From: Arcanobacterium haemolyticum
Lineage (GTDB): Bacteria > Actinomycetota > Actinomycetes > Actinomycetales > Actinomycetaceae
Assembly: GCA_021532125.1 (NCBI GenBank)
Contig: JADYUX010000002.1
Location: 124,001 to 188,000 of the forward strand
Direction of reading: 5' to 3'
Length of the DNA stretch: 64,000 bases
Shown piece after piece: positions 54,552 to 63,841 of the stretch. Within the stretch, counting starts at the first letter, position 1. Each line of letters begins with the position of its first letter. Position numbers and translations under genes: made by a program. Under the pieces are notes generated by a model. The model searched no databases. It saw only the letters and a list, made by a program, of their open reading frames with translations, and had not been told where the DNA came from.

Positions 54552-55523
54552 ATGGTTCCTATTCAGTGGGTTCCTTTGGGGCCGGAGCAGAGCGACGATG
54601 TGTGGTCGTTGATTCGGGCTATCGAGGAAACAGACGAACCTGGGTATCGTACTTCGCTTTCGGAAGTACATTCGTACTTTGATCCCGCTTTTCGTTGGAG
54701 TGCGTCAGGTGCGCGTACGCCGGATGGACAGTTGGCTGCTTATGGTTTGACCCGTATGCCGTTGTCATTTGGCGACGAGGTTGAACTCATCGTTTCTGGT
54801 GGTGTGCACCCGGATTTTCGCGGGCGTGGTTTGGGCCAGCACATGGTTCGGACGCAGCTTCAAGCTGCCCGAGAGATGGTGGCCGGTAGTTCGGTTTCTG
54901 CATTGGCGACGATGCATGTGGATTCAAATCGCGACGATTTGCGTAACCTTGTGGAGGAAGTTGGCTTCTTCCAGACTCATTCGTATGTGCAGATGCGACG
55001 TCTGTTGTCGATCGAGACGGCGTTTGATGAGCCGCCGGCGTATATCTCGATTGTGCCGTTCACGCGTGAGCTTGACGAGGAAGTGCGCCGTGCTCATAAC
55101 GAGATCTATTACGAGATGGAGGGGCTACCACCCATTAGTGCTGAGCAGTGGGCTGCGGAACGCGATTTTTTGGATCGGGACTGGAGTTTTGTGGCCATTG
55201 ACCGGCGTGGGGACCGTCCTCGGTTAGCCGGGTATGTCTTGTGTGCGAAGTTCGAGCAGGATTGGGCGGCTTCCGGCTGGTCTGAGGGTTATATCGACGA
55301 GATTGCCGTGCATCATGAGTGGCGTGAGATGAACCTGATGTCGACGTTGCTTGGGTATGCAATGTCGGCGATTCGCGACTCGGGTGTGGAATACGCAGGT
55401 ATTGATGTCACGGTCGATCCGAGGGAGGAGAATCCTCGAGCCCGAGTTGACCTGTTTGAGGAGTTCAACTTCGAGCCGACGATTGAGACATACGTGATGG
55501 CTATGCGCCTCGACTCGGAGTGA
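54552..55523 (+). CDS. Tandem GNAT acetyltransferase
   Basis: A 323-residue protein with two GNAT-like halves. The N-terminal half has a clear acetyl-CoA loop in GVHPDFRGRGLGQHMV (near 95-110) and then DSNRDDLRNLVEEVGFFQ; the C-terminal half has YIDEIAVHHEWREMNLMSTLLGYAM and ENPRARVDLFEEFNFE with a degenerate loop. This resembles the layout of mycothiol synthase MshD and other double GNAT enzymes, but the substrate cannot be assigned. ATG 54552 has GAGGAGGAG just upstream; TAGACT at 54508-54513 may be its -10. Confidence 0.83.
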   Translation: MVPIQWVPLGPEQSDDVWSLIRAIEETDEPGYRTSLSEVHSYFDPAFRWSASGARTPDGQLAAYGLTRMPLSFGDEVELIVSGGVHPDFRGRGLGQHMVRTQLQAAREMVAGSSVSALATMHVDSNRDDLRNLVEEVGFFQTHSYVQMRRLLSIETAFDEPPAYISIVPFTRELDEEVRRAHNEIYYEMEGLPPISAEQWAAERDFLDRDWSFVAIDRRGDRPRLAGYVLCAKFEQDWAASGWSEGYIDEIAVHHEWREMNLMSTLLGYAMSAIRDSGVEYAGIDVTVDPREENPRARVDLFEEFNFEPTIETYVMAMRLDSE

Positions 55524-55610
55524 CGCGCACCTGTAGGGGTGGCCTACGCTGCCGATACGGCCGCGGTAGCCTCTTTCGCTATCTTTCCTATAGCTCTTCC
55601 TCGTATTTCC

Positions 55611-56552
55611 TTACATGAGAGACGATACTGGCAAACTGCTCTCCACGGAAATATCTTCCGCATATGTGCCGTATGCCAGAAGGTTCACGACGGTTCGAAT
55701 AAAACGGCGAACGCGGTGCCAGAACGACAAGCGTGACAAGGCACGTTGAGGAGCAGACGGCAGCATTGCCGGGTACAAGCAAGCCGATGGGGTTGTCGAC
55801 GAAGCAGCGATTGTTAGAGGCTTGTGCGCCTCAATGGAATCGTCGCTCACAGGGCTATTCGTCACGATGTCGTCTCCACGGTACGGGAGAGCTTTAATCA
55901 CGTGTGCGGACGATGCACCAAACAACTGGGGACTCGGTTTCGGCAGCGGCCGCGATACATGAGGCATAGAGTTGGCGAAGAGCCGGGGACTAGGCTTTGG
56001 GGCGACGACGGAGGTGGAAAGCACAGCCAGTTCGTCCTCGAACGGAACCGTAGAATCAACGGCTCCTCGTGCACGTTTTCGTTCCTTCAACGCCTTCTTC
56101 ATTGCTTGGCGCCGCTCAGCTTCAAAACGCCTGAGTGAGGCTCCCAGAAGCTCAGCAAAGATTGGCGTGGCTCCGGAGAGAATGTCGGAACATACCTCGT
56201 CGGTAAGAACATTCCCCAAGGCACTTGACCGGATGACAGGGGCAGGTGGAAGTTTCTTCGAAAGAGGAGTCGCGAGAGAAGGGCGGAGCTCGGCTGACGT
56301 TGACGTGAGAACAACACGGGGTGCGCGCTGCGGTGAACTTGTGAGATGCCACCCTAAGCAAGCGGGGCACAGGTACGCACGTTGTTCTTTCTTGCCTGTT
56401 GGCCGATACGCATGTGATCGAATGTAATCAAGAGCTAGCTTGGCACTTACTTCGTCGGGGTACCTGATCTTTGTCCGGTTGAAACATGTTGCCTTGGGGA
56501 AAACAACACGAGTAGTCAAAAGCAGACGCGGACGACGATTCCTATGAGCCAT
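55611..56552 (-). CDS. Unrecognised protein with CCCH-type putative zinc motif
   Basis: Not recognised. The 313-residue protein has a short N-terminal domain with Cys23, Cys62, Cys65 and His69 (YLCPACLGWHLTS), preceded by KIRYPDEVSAKLALDYI; this looks like a small zinc-binding module seen in other actinobacterial hypothetical proteins. A helical charged segment follows (about 135-165, FEAERRQAMKKALKERKRAR), then a Pro/Ser-rich region with two near-copies of PKPSP(R/Q)LF...HV about 20 residues apart, and a basic/hydrophobic end. GGGAG lies six bases before the ATG. It sits alone between parE/GNAT and parC. Confidence 0.65.
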   Translation of the reverse strand: MAHRNRRPRLLLTTRVVFPKATCFNRTKIRYPDEVSAKLALDYIRSHAYRPTGKKEQRAYLCPACLGWHLTSSPQRAPRVVLTSTSAELRPSLATPLSKKLPPAPVIRSSALGNVLTDEVCSDILSGATPIFAELLGASLRRFEAERRQAMKKALKERKRARGAVDSTVPFEDELAVLSTSVVAPKPSPRLFANSMPHVSRPLPKPSPQLFGASSAHVIKALPYRGDDIVTNSPVSDDSIEAHKPLTIAASSTTPSACLYPAMLPSAPQRALSRLSFWHRVRRFIRTVVNLLAYGTYAEDISVESSLPVSSLM

Positions 56553-56790
56553 GATGACTCCCGGATCTATGACCAGTTTCGTTCGACCTCATTGTGCTGA
56601 CGCGACCGTGAATCTCACGGTGCGCTACCTCCTTCCTTGGCTATGAGGCGAACGTAAAACATCCGAGCGACAAAATTTCGCATGTTTTTGCACCACGGGC
56701 GCGCCTACGCGAGAATCACATCATGTCAGCCCTTCTCACCTGCTGATATGCCATAGCGAGTAGTTCCATTGGAAGAATGAGAAAAAGAAA

Positions 56791-56819
56791 AGTGGGCTCG
56801 TCTTGCGGACGAGCCCACT
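56791..56819 (-). terminator. Rho-independent terminator of parC
   Basis: A perfect 12-bp stem (56791-56802 with 56808-56819), loop five bases, begins 14 bases past the parC stop. Read on the minus strand it is followed by TTTTCTTTTTC, the best U tract of the window. Confidence 0.93.
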
Positions 56820-56832
56820 CGGAGAACGGAAA

Positions 56833-59262
56833 CTAGCCGATACCGCCCACAGGAGCCGATAGGGCAACTCCTGAGCCATCACGGCGTTCGTCGATCTCTG
56901 GCAAATCGATTGGCTGCCCAGCATTGCCAACAGCGCGCACCGGTTCAGGGCCAACGTGAGCCAGTTGCAAGCAGTCCTCGCCACGGAGGAAACGATGCGC
57001 ACGCACGCCGCCCGTTCCACGCCCCTTGGCGGGGAAACGATCGAGCGGTGTCACCTTAGCGGAACCAGCCATCGTGCCGGGTAAGGCATCGGAACTTCCA
57101 GTAATCGTCGTCACGAGCGATCCGGCGATATCGTCGCCAGGAACAACACCGAGGGCCAGCACACGCGCGCCCGCTCCAACACGGATACCCGCGATACCTT
57201 GGCCGGTACGGCCTTGAGGGCGAACAGCATCGGCGCCATACCGCAGGAGCTGTGCGTCGCTTGTAATGAGCACGATGTGGTCGGTATCAGCACAATGTGC
57301 GCCGCCGATAACCTCGTCGCCGGCAGCGAGAGTGATGGCCTCCCACGCGTCCTTCCCTGGATGCCCTCCTGAGAGGCGCTTAATGCGTCCCTGAGCAGTG
57401 GCCATAGCGAGCGGCGCTGCTTCCTCGCGCAGATCGACCAACGTAAGAGGAACCTCGCCGCGCTCCAGGTGAACGAGCTCGGCTAGCGGAGCACCACCCG
57501 CGAGGCTTGGCGCCCCCATACTCGGCGGGAGCGCGGGAGTGACGACGACATCAAGGCGCACGATTCTTCCACGGTTCGTCAGAACGCCGATGTGGCTGCG
57601 CGCCGTGGACGGCACTGCGGAAGCGATAGCATCGTGTGCGCCTCGCGCGCCTTCGCGCAACGGGCGTTCAGCTTCAGACGTGCGCGCCACGAGCCCAGTA
57701 GTTGAGAGAAGAACCCAGCAGGGATCATCGGGGGTTTCAAGCGGAACATCCTTGGAGGAAGCGGCTGCCACGCCATCCGTTTCAAGGAGGATTGTCCGAC
57801 GCGGCGTACCGTAGGCCGCGGCAACATCGGCGAGCTCGGCAGAGACAACTGCTCGGAGATTCTCCTCTGAGGAGAGGATCTCCTCAAGTTCCGCGATAAG
57901 CGCCTCAAGTTCGGCTTTGCGCTGTTCGAGTTCGATCTGCGAGTACTTCGTGAGGCGACGAAGCCGAAGCTCAAGGATGTATTCCGCTTGGACTTCCGTG
58001 AGGTCGAAGACGTCGCATAAACGCGTCTTCGCCGTCGCCGCGTCCTCAGATGAGCGGATAACGGCGATCACTTCGTCGATGTTGAGTACGGCGACAAGGA
58101 GGCCTTCGACGAGGTGGAGATCCTTCTGCGCCTTATTGAGGCGGAATTGTGTGCGCCTGCGCGTGACGCTCATGCGGTGATCGAGGAAGACACGCAAAAG
58201 CTCTTTGAGCCCGAGTGTTCTCGGCTGGCCATCCACGAGCGCCACATTATTGATCCCGAAGGAATCTTCGAGCGGAGTGTGCTTGTAGAGCTGAGCGAGC
58301 ACAGCTTCGGGATTAAATCCGTTCTTAATCTCGACGACGAGGCGCATCCCATGGTGGCGATCCGTGAGATTCTGGACGCCGGAAACGCCCTGAACTTTCT
58401 TGTGGTTGATCGCGTCTTTGAGCTTTTCGATGACTTTTTCAGGGCCGACGAGGTAGGGCAGCTCGGTAAAGACGATGCCTTTCTTGCGAGCTGTAACATT
58501 TTCGATGTGTGCGCTGGCGCGAGTCTTGAAGATTCCACGTCCCGATTCGTAGGCATCGCGGATACCGTCGAGCCCAACGATCTTGCCGCCTTCGGGAAGA
58601 TCCGGCCCAGGGATGAAGCGCATGAGATCATCCAAGGTAGCATCTGGACGGTTAAGGAGGTGGCGCGCGCCTGCTACTACCTCAGTGAGGTTATGTGGCG
58701 GCATATTCGTCGCCATGCCTACGGCAATACCAGAGGAACCATTGACGAGTAGGTTGGGGATGGCAGCAGGGAGTACTTCCGGCTGCATCATCGTGTTGTC
58801 GTAGTTGGGGACCATATCGACGACGTCTTCGTCGAGCGATGCGGTCATCGCGAGTGCTGCCGGGGCAAGCCGAACTTCGGTGTAACGTGAAGCTGCAGGG
58901 CCGTCGTCGAGCGAACCAAAGTTGCCGTGACCATCCACGAGGGGAAGACGCATGGTGAATGGTTGGGCAAGGCGCACCATGGCGTCGTAGATGGCTGTAT
59001 CGCCATGTGGATGGAGCCGCGCCATGACATCGCCGACGACACGGGAGGATTTCACATGACCACGGTCGGGGCGAAGGCCCATCTGATCCATTTGGAAAAG
59101 GATGCGGCGCTGGACTGGTTTAAAGCCGTCGCGGGCGTCTGGGAGGGCGCGGGCGTAGATAACCGAGTAGGAGTATTCGAGGAATGACGTGCGCATTTCC
59201 TTAGATACGTCAATGTCGACGATGTGCTCCGGTACAGGCTCAATCTCGGCTTTTTTAGGCAT
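56833..59262 (-). CDS. parC: DNA topoisomerase (type IIA) subunit A, ParC-like
   Basis: DNA-cleaving subunit of the second type II topoisomerase. The 809-residue protein has the winged-helix/tower region with HPHGDTAIYDAM (the quinolone-pocket residues are Thr89 and Asp93), the active-site Tyr127 in AASRYTEVRL, a coiled coil (near 425-470, RRLTKYSQIELEQRKAELEALIAELEE), and a C-terminal beta-pinwheel with blade repeats (GRIVRLDVV, GRIKRLSGG, TGQGIAGIRVG, TGGVRAHRF). The classical GyrA-box is not evident, which favours ParC over GyrA. It is convergent with parE, two unrelated genes lying between. Confidence 0.93.
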   Translation of the reverse strand: MPKKAEIEPVPEHIVDIDVSKEMRTSFLEYSYSVIYARALPDARDGFKPVQRRILFQMDQMGLRPDRGHVKSSRVVGDVMARLHPHGDTAIYDAMVRLAQPFTMRLPLVDGHGNFGSLDDGPAASRYTEVRLAPAALAMTASLDEDVVDMVPNYDNTMMQPEVLPAAIPNLLVNGSSGIAVGMATNMPPHNLTEVVAGARHLLNRPDATLDDLMRFIPGPDLPEGGKIVGLDGIRDAYESGRGIFKTRASAHIENVTARKKGIVFTELPYLVGPEKVIEKLKDAINHKKVQGVSGVQNLTDRHHGMRLVVEIKNGFNPEAVLAQLYKHTPLEDSFGINNVALVDGQPRTLGLKELLRVFLDHRMSVTRRRTQFRLNKAQKDLHLVEGLLVAVLNIDEVIAVIRSSEDAATAKTRLCDVFDLTEVQAEYILELRLRRLTKYSQIELEQRKAELEALIAELEEILSSEENLRAVVSAELADVAAAYGTPRRTILLETDGVAAASSKDVPLETPDDPCWVLLSTTGLVARTSEAERPLREGARGAHDAIASAVPSTARSHIGVLTNRGRIVRLDVVVTPALPPSMGAPSLAGGAPLAELVHLERGEVPLTLVDLREEAAPLAMATAQGRIKRLSGGHPGKDAWEAITLAAGDEVIGGAHCADTDHIVLITSDAQLLRYGADAVRPQGRTGQGIAGIRVGAGARVLALGVVPGDDIAGSLVTTITGSSDALPGTMAGSAKVTPLDRFPAKGRGTGGVRAHRFLRGEDCLQLAHVGPEPVRAVGNAGQPIDLPEIDERRDGSGVALSAPVGGIG

Positions 59263-59506
59263 GTTCCCAAGTATCTAACGAGAGAGCGATCTTCGCCAGG
59301 TCGCAGCGCCGGCAACTATGAAGATGTGACGTTATCGTGGAGATAACGGCATTCTGAGGTGCCAAGCACACAGGCGGCGACGAGCACGGTGGGAAACCCC
59401 GTCAGATTCGGATGAGCTCTTCGGGAAGCGGAATATCGGCCGAAAGAATGGTCACACGGCACAGTGTCTCGGGAATTAGTCGCCCCAATAATGAGAGAAT
59501 CGACGA

Positions 59507-60064
59507 GTGACTATCGCGATGGATGATTTCTGGTCGGCATTACGTGAACGCGTATCCCCACCGATGGTGGACGACGTTGCGGCAATTGTGCGCCTCCACG
59601 GGCCAATCCGTACCTACTTTATTCGTCCGGAAACGGTGTTTGATCGTGATTCAGTGTTCGATGCTACGGCGATTTTTCTTCTGACAGATTCTCACCTCAT
59701 TGTCGTCCTTTCCGATGTGACATACGAATTTGTGCCCGTCGGTGAGTTCGTGACGACAACGCAGGTGATCCCTCTTAAGGAGATTCACGACTATCAGGTG
59801 ATCCGGCGCCGCGTCCTCGACGGCCCCGAGTCTGGGGCGATCGCCTCCGTGCAGATGCGCCTTCGATGGGGTGCGAATCGGACGCTCGATATCCGCCCGG
59901 CAAGTTGCGATGATCCTACCTGCGAAGCTGAGCATGGCTTCATCGGTATGAGCGCGGGGGAAGACGGCGATGTGCTCCTCGATGCCACACTCGACGATAA
60001 AACCTTCGCTGAAGGCCTGGCCTTTATCGACGAACTCGCGATGATGCTGGCGGCTCGCGCATGA
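59507..60064 (+). CDS. DUF5998 family protein
   Basis: A 185-residue protein that I recognise as the actinobacterial family DUF5998; no function is known. It reads like a PH- or GRAM-like beta-rich domain: FLLTDSHLIVVLSDVTYEFVP, then TTQVIPLKEIHDYQVIRRRVL, then a strand MRLRWGANRTLDIRP, a Cys-x4-Cys loop near 133-138, and a final helix. GTG 59507 has GAGAGAAT upstream. The stop overlaps the following phosphatase gene (ATGA), the usual partner of this family. Confidence 0.78.
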   Translation: MTIAMDDFWSALRERVSPPMVDDVAAIVRLHGPIRTYFIRPETVFDRDSVFDATAIFLLTDSHLIVVLSDVTYEFVPVGEFVTTTQVIPLKEIHDYQVIRRRVLDGPESGAIASVQMRLRWGANRTLDIRPASCDDPTCEAEHGFIGMSAGEDGDVLLDATLDDKTFAEGLAFIDELAMMLAARA

Positions 60065-61203
60065 TCACGCTACCTTTCGACTTCGTCGCACCGACGTCGC
60101 GCTCGTTACGTGCAGTGCTTTCCGCAGCTCTCGACGCTGTCAATCTTCCGACTCATTCGCTGCGGAGTTCCTACGAGGACCGCCTCGAACTTGGCCTACC
60201 GGAGGCTGAGAAGGTTTGCGTCGTGCTCGTCGATGGGCTCGGGTATGAGAATCTCTCGGTACGACTCGGGCACGCACCGACGCTTCGGTCTTGGGATCGG
60301 CGCGAACCGCTCACGAGTGTTGCGCCCTCGACGACAGCGGCATCCATAACAGCGCTGGGAACGGGTGAACTACCTGGTGCAACGGCGATGATGAGTTACT
60401 CGTTACGATCACCAGAGAGCGGCGAGAATTTTTCGCTCATCAAGTGGGAAGACCCGGCGCTCCGCCCTGAAGAATGGCAGAAGGCACCAACGCTCTTCGA
60501 ACTCATGGGGCAGGATGCCGCCTCGAACTGCGCGGTCGTGCAACCGGGAAGCTACATTGGTTCGGGGCTGTCGCGCTGCGCGCTCCGAGGAGTCAACGCT
60601 ATCAGCGCCGAAACTCCTGACGAGCGTGTGGACGCTGCCGCACGGGCATTGCGCGGAGGCGCCAGGGCTGTCTACCTCTACTGGGGCGAGCTTGACCATG
60701 CCGGTCATGCACACGGCTGGCAGTCCGAAGAGTGGGTGGATGCTCTCGAAACGCTTGATGCGGGGATGCGGCGTCTCGCTCATGCTCTACCACGAGGGAC
60801 GCTCATCCTCCTCACCGCCGACCACGGCATGATCGACGTGGAGGAACGCATTGACGTATCGGCAATCCCTCACCTATGTGACGGCGTTGAACTCGTCTCT
60901 GGCGAGGAACGCCTCCTTCATCTCTACACTCACAACCCAACTGATGTCGTGCACCGTTGGCGCGAGGAACTGGGTGACATCTCGTGGGTACTGACCAAAG
61001 AGGAAGCGATAGCTACGGGATTCTTCGGGAGTGTGTCGGACCACGCCCGAGATGTTATGGGCGACGTGCTCGTTGCGCAGAGCGCGCGTTACTCTCTCAT
61101 TGACATGCGTCAGCACAAAGCGAGAAGTGGCTTTATGGTGGGCGTACATGGTTCGCTCACTCGCGACGAAATGATGATCCCACTGATTGTTGAGGAAGTG
61201 TAA
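60061..61203 (+). CDS. Alkaline phosphatase superfamily protein (nucleotide pyrophosphatase-like)
   Basis: A 380-residue metalloenzyme with the superfamily's metal ligands: Asp in CVVLVDGLGYEN near 56, the Thr nucleophile in VAPSTTAASITALGTG near 90, GELDHAGHAHG near 219 and LLTADHGM near 262, with GVHGSL near 365. There is no signal peptide, so it acts in the cytoplasm. The fold covers phosphodiesterases and pyrophosphatases; the substrate is unknown. It is coupled to DUF5998 by a four-base overlap, and tdk follows without a gap. Confidence 0.87.
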   Translation: MITLPFDFVAPTSRSLRAVLSAALDAVNLPTHSLRSSYEDRLELGLPEAEKVCVVLVDGLGYENLSVRLGHAPTLRSWDRREPLTSVAPSTTAASITALGTGELPGATAMMSYSLRSPESGENFSLIKWEDPALRPEEWQKAPTLFELMGQDAASNCAVVQPGSYIGSGLSRCALRGVNAISAETPDERVDAAARALRGGARAVYLYWGELDHAGHAHGWQSEEWVDALETLDAGMRRLAHALPRGTLILLTADHGMIDVEERIDVSAIPHLCDGVELVSGEERLLHLYTHNPTDVVHRWREELGDISWVLTKEEAIATGFFGSVSDHARDVMGDVLVAQSARYSLIDMRQHKARSGFMVGVHGSLTRDEMMIPLIVEEV

Positions 61204-61848
61204 GTGGCTGAGCTCGTCTTCTTTTCGGGAACGATGAATTGTGGAAAGTCTACGCTGGCTCTTCAAACGGCTTATAACCACGAACAGCGTGGGCTCCGCG
61301 GCCTCATCTTCACACGTGGTGATCGTGCAGGGGAGGGCAAGCTGTCGTCGCGGATTGGCCTGGAAGCTCCGGCATTTGAGGTGACGGAAGATTCCGACTT
61401 TTGGCGCGAGGTTGCTCGCGAACGCATGGCTGGCCGCCGCGTCGATTTCCTCATTTGCGACGAGGTGCAGTTTTACACGACGAAACAGGTGGAACAGCTT
61501 GCTCGGATCGTCGACGATATTGGGATCGACGTCTACGGGTTTGGAATTACAACCGACTTCCTGACGCGCCTCTTTCCCGGCTCGGCACGAATGATCGAAT
61601 TAGCAGACCGCGTCGAGGTGCTGCAGGTGAAAGCTTTGTGCTGGTGCGGTCGGCGTGCGACCCATAATGCGCGCACAATCGGGGGAGTCATGGTCACTGA
61701 GGGCGAACAAGTCGTCATTGGTGATGTCAATTCTGCGGAAGTCGGCTACGAGGTATTGTGCCGGTATCACCATCGTCACCATATGACGGCAGCGGTTGCC
61801 CACGCATCAATGACACCGGAGACTCTCGGCGACGAGCCCGCGGAATAG
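61204..61848 (+). CDS. tdk: Thymidine kinase
   Basis: Phosphorylates thymidine in pyrimidine salvage. The 214-residue type II enzyme has the P-loop GTMNCGKST at 9-17, Walker B FLICDEVQF near 85, the lasso/zinc region with CWCGRRATHNAR near 145-157 and a second Cys-containing segment VLCRYHHRHH. The start is GTG 61204, directly after the upstream TAA. It is not found in all actinobacteria. Confidence 0.95.
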   Translation: MAELVFFSGTMNCGKSTLALQTAYNHEQRGLRGLIFTRGDRAGEGKLSSRIGLEAPAFEVTEDSDFWREVARERMAGRRVDFLICDEVQFYTTKQVEQLARIVDDIGIDVYGFGITTDFLTRLFPGSARMIELADRVEVLQVKALCWCGRRATHNARTIGGVMVTEGEQVVIGDVNSAEVGYEVLCRYHHRHHMTAAVAHASMTPETLGDEPAE

Positions 61849-61920
61849 CTGAGGGGCGTGGAGTAGCAGACTCAGTCGTGCGTGAGGAGATGCGCCGTCT
61901 GACGAAAGCGCCGGCTGATG

Positions 61921-62919
61921 TCAGTCTTTCTTGCCGAAAACGATCTCATCCCATGTCGGCATCGCCGGCCGGGAGTTCCGCTTCTTCTTGTGCTCAGCGG
62001 GTTCCGCTTTGGTTGTCGTATCTGCGGCGAAAAGCGCGTTGTCATCTGTCGTGTCACTTGTCGCAGCCGAGGGAGCTGAATCAAAGGAAGGGGCTATCTC
62101 CAATGTGTTCGATGTCCGAGCCGGAAGGCTCAAAATTGTGGCATCTTGCGCTTCCTCAGGCTGAGATGTTGCAGGATGGGCACCGGACAGCTCGGGTTCA
62201 GGAGCATCCTCGTCGGCAAACTCCGGCATCGGGCGAGGCTTACCGCGCTGGGCATCAAGTGAAGCAAGGACGTCGTCGATCCGCTCATTCACCCGCGACG
62301 GTACTGGCGGTGTGGAAGGAACGGCAACCTCAGGTGTATTCGCCGGACGCCACACGCTCGGCGTAGAAATCTGCGTCTCCGACAGCCACGCGGCTTCGTC
62401 GTCCAAAGCTTCAAGCAAACGGCGATCCATATCGACGTTCCATGTTGCCTTGCGTTCGCGATCTGAGGAAAGGAAACGAGCGATGAGCTGCCAGGGAGCC
62501 CCGGCCTCACGTACAGCATCCCAGGAGAGAGTGTGAAGCTTCACCCCACGGGAAACAAGGCGGGATGTCACAACTTCCTCAACTGTGGGTGCGCCTACCT
62601 CACGCCCGACGGTAAACGAGCGTGCACGCCGAGCGACGAAGTCGCGTTCAACAATGATCGGGTGGGCAAAAGCTGAAACTCGCGCAGCTGGGAGCGCCGA
62701 AATCTCGCACACATCTTCAATGCTCTTGCCTTCGCGAATGAGCTTCTGAACCTCTTTAGGGCTCATCTGCTTAACTGGCTCGTTTGGCTTATGGATGTCT
62801 TTACGTAGGGAAGCGCGAAGTGAGTCCGTGACTGGAAGCGAGTAGCGGTTTCCACGTGCATCGTTGAGCGTGAGATGTTCCCCATCGGGCGCTAACCCAA
62901 GCAACTCAAGTTCGATCAT
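61921..62919 (-). CDS. sepH: Cell-division protein SepH (DUF3071)
   Basis: SepH binds FtsZ and promotes filament assembly in actinobacteria. The 332-residue protein starts MIELELLGLAPDGEHLTLNDARGNRYSLPV and has the conserved helix-turn-helix-like segment MSPKEVQKLIREGKSIEDVCEISALP (about 50-75), REVGAPTVEEVV, and SWDAVREAGAPWQLIARFLSSDRERKATW. A long disordered Pro/Ser/Asp tail ends in the conserved SRPAMPTWDEIVFGKKD. I chose ATG 62919 with AAGGGGAG upstream; the open frame reaches further to 63081 without conservation. It converges on tdk. Confidence 0.92.
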   Translation of the reverse strand: MIELELLGLAPDGEHLTLNDARGNRYSLPVTDSLRASLRKDIHKPNEPVKQMSPKEVQKLIREGKSIEDVCEISALPAARVSAFAHPIIVERDFVARRARSFTVGREVGAPTVEEVVTSRLVSRGVKLHTLSWDAVREAGAPWQLIARFLSSDRERKATWNVDMDRRLLEALDDEAAWLSETQISTPSVWRPANTPEVAVPSTPPVPSRVNERIDDVLASLDAQRGKPRPMPEFADEDAPEPELSGAHPATSQPEEAQDATILSLPARTSNTLEIAPSFDSAPSAATSDTTDDNALFAADTTTKAEPAEHKKKRNSRPAMPTWDEIVFGKKD

Positions 62920-63403
62920 GACTCCCCTTAGATACGTGTCCATGATAAGAGTGCCATTTTCCGGGCCATAGGCGTGAGATCGTCGGTTGGCGTGTTCTTC
63001 ATGTGTGGTGAAAATCGTGCTGCGAGAAGCGTATGTGAAGGAAACGCAGGGTAGCGTGAGCTGCCACGTTTGCAAGCTCATCTATAAACCTGGCGAAGAT
63101 CAACGATATATACGGAGTTTTCTAGCCGCGCCATTGATGGCCCTCATATGGTGGCAAGCTGTTTGAACAACCACTCCAACTCTCCAAACGGAGCCTTTCA
63201 TGCCTTCTCCATATGCTCACGGGCAGCGGAGAGATGAATATCTTGACACGATGTGGGCAACAAGCAAATTCTCTGGTACATTATGGGCGCACTCTTGAAT
63301 ATGGGAACAAAATTATTGGCTTTGCGTTTCCTCTACACAAGATGTGTCGGAGCTCTGGAAAAGGGCCCCACAACGGAACGATTAGACGGGAGCGTGAGCG
63401 ACT
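62920..63403 (+). other. Divergent intergenic region between sepH and DUF4193
   Basis: About 480 bases of lower GC than the surroundings, holding the promoters of both genes. TTGACA occurs at 63243-63248 but no -10 lies at the right distance; TAGACG near 63384 precedes the DUF4193 ribosome site. No gene is supported. Confidence 0.5.
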
Positions 63404-63703
63404 ATGGCAACCGATTACGATGCACCGCGTAAGCAAGACGAGGAGCTGCGTGAAGATTCGCTTGAGCAGCTCAAAGCACGCCGTTCGGAACAGCAGTCTG
63501 GGTCGGTAGACGAAGACGAGGTTGAGGCAGCCGAGGGATTTGAGCTCCCCGGAGCTGATCTCTCCAATATTGAGCTGTCGATTAACGTCGTTCCTGCTCA
63601 GGATGACGAATTTACATGTTCGCAGTGCTTCCTTGTCCACCACAGGTCGCAGCTTGCCTACGAAGAAGACGGCCTTCCCGTGTGCACTGAGTGTGCTGCG
63701 TGA
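63404..63703 (+). CDS. DUF4193 family protein
   Basis: A 99-residue acidic protein of the actinobacterial family DUF4193: MATDYDAPRKQDEELREDSLEQLKARR at the start, an acidic middle, and a C-terminal zinc-ribbon pair CSQC (near 73) and CTEC (near 94). Function is unknown. GGGAGCGTGAG precedes ATG 63404. Homologues usually lie near dut and DUF3710; here DUF3710 is the next gene. Confidence 0.88.
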   Translation: MATDYDAPRKQDEELREDSLEQLKARRSEQQSGSVDEDEVEAAEGFELPGADLSNIELSINVVPAQDDEFTCSQCFLVHHRSQLAYEEDGLPVCTECAA

Positions 63704-63707
63704 TACC

Positions 63708-63734
63708 CAAGACCTCGCTTCGTGCGAGGTCTTG
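63708..63734 (+). terminator. Terminator after DUF4193 gene
   Basis: CAAGACCTCGC (63708-63718) pairs perfectly with 63724-63734 around TTCGT, five bases after the stop. No T run follows. Confidence 0.75.
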
Positions 63735-63841
63735 ACGTATCGGAGGGTCTCGTCGTTTCCTCCGAAACGACATGCCTGCCTTCATCTCTGACAGGTAGAG
63801 TGGACGGGCCACGATTGACAAAGAATTGGGAGTGAATCCGC

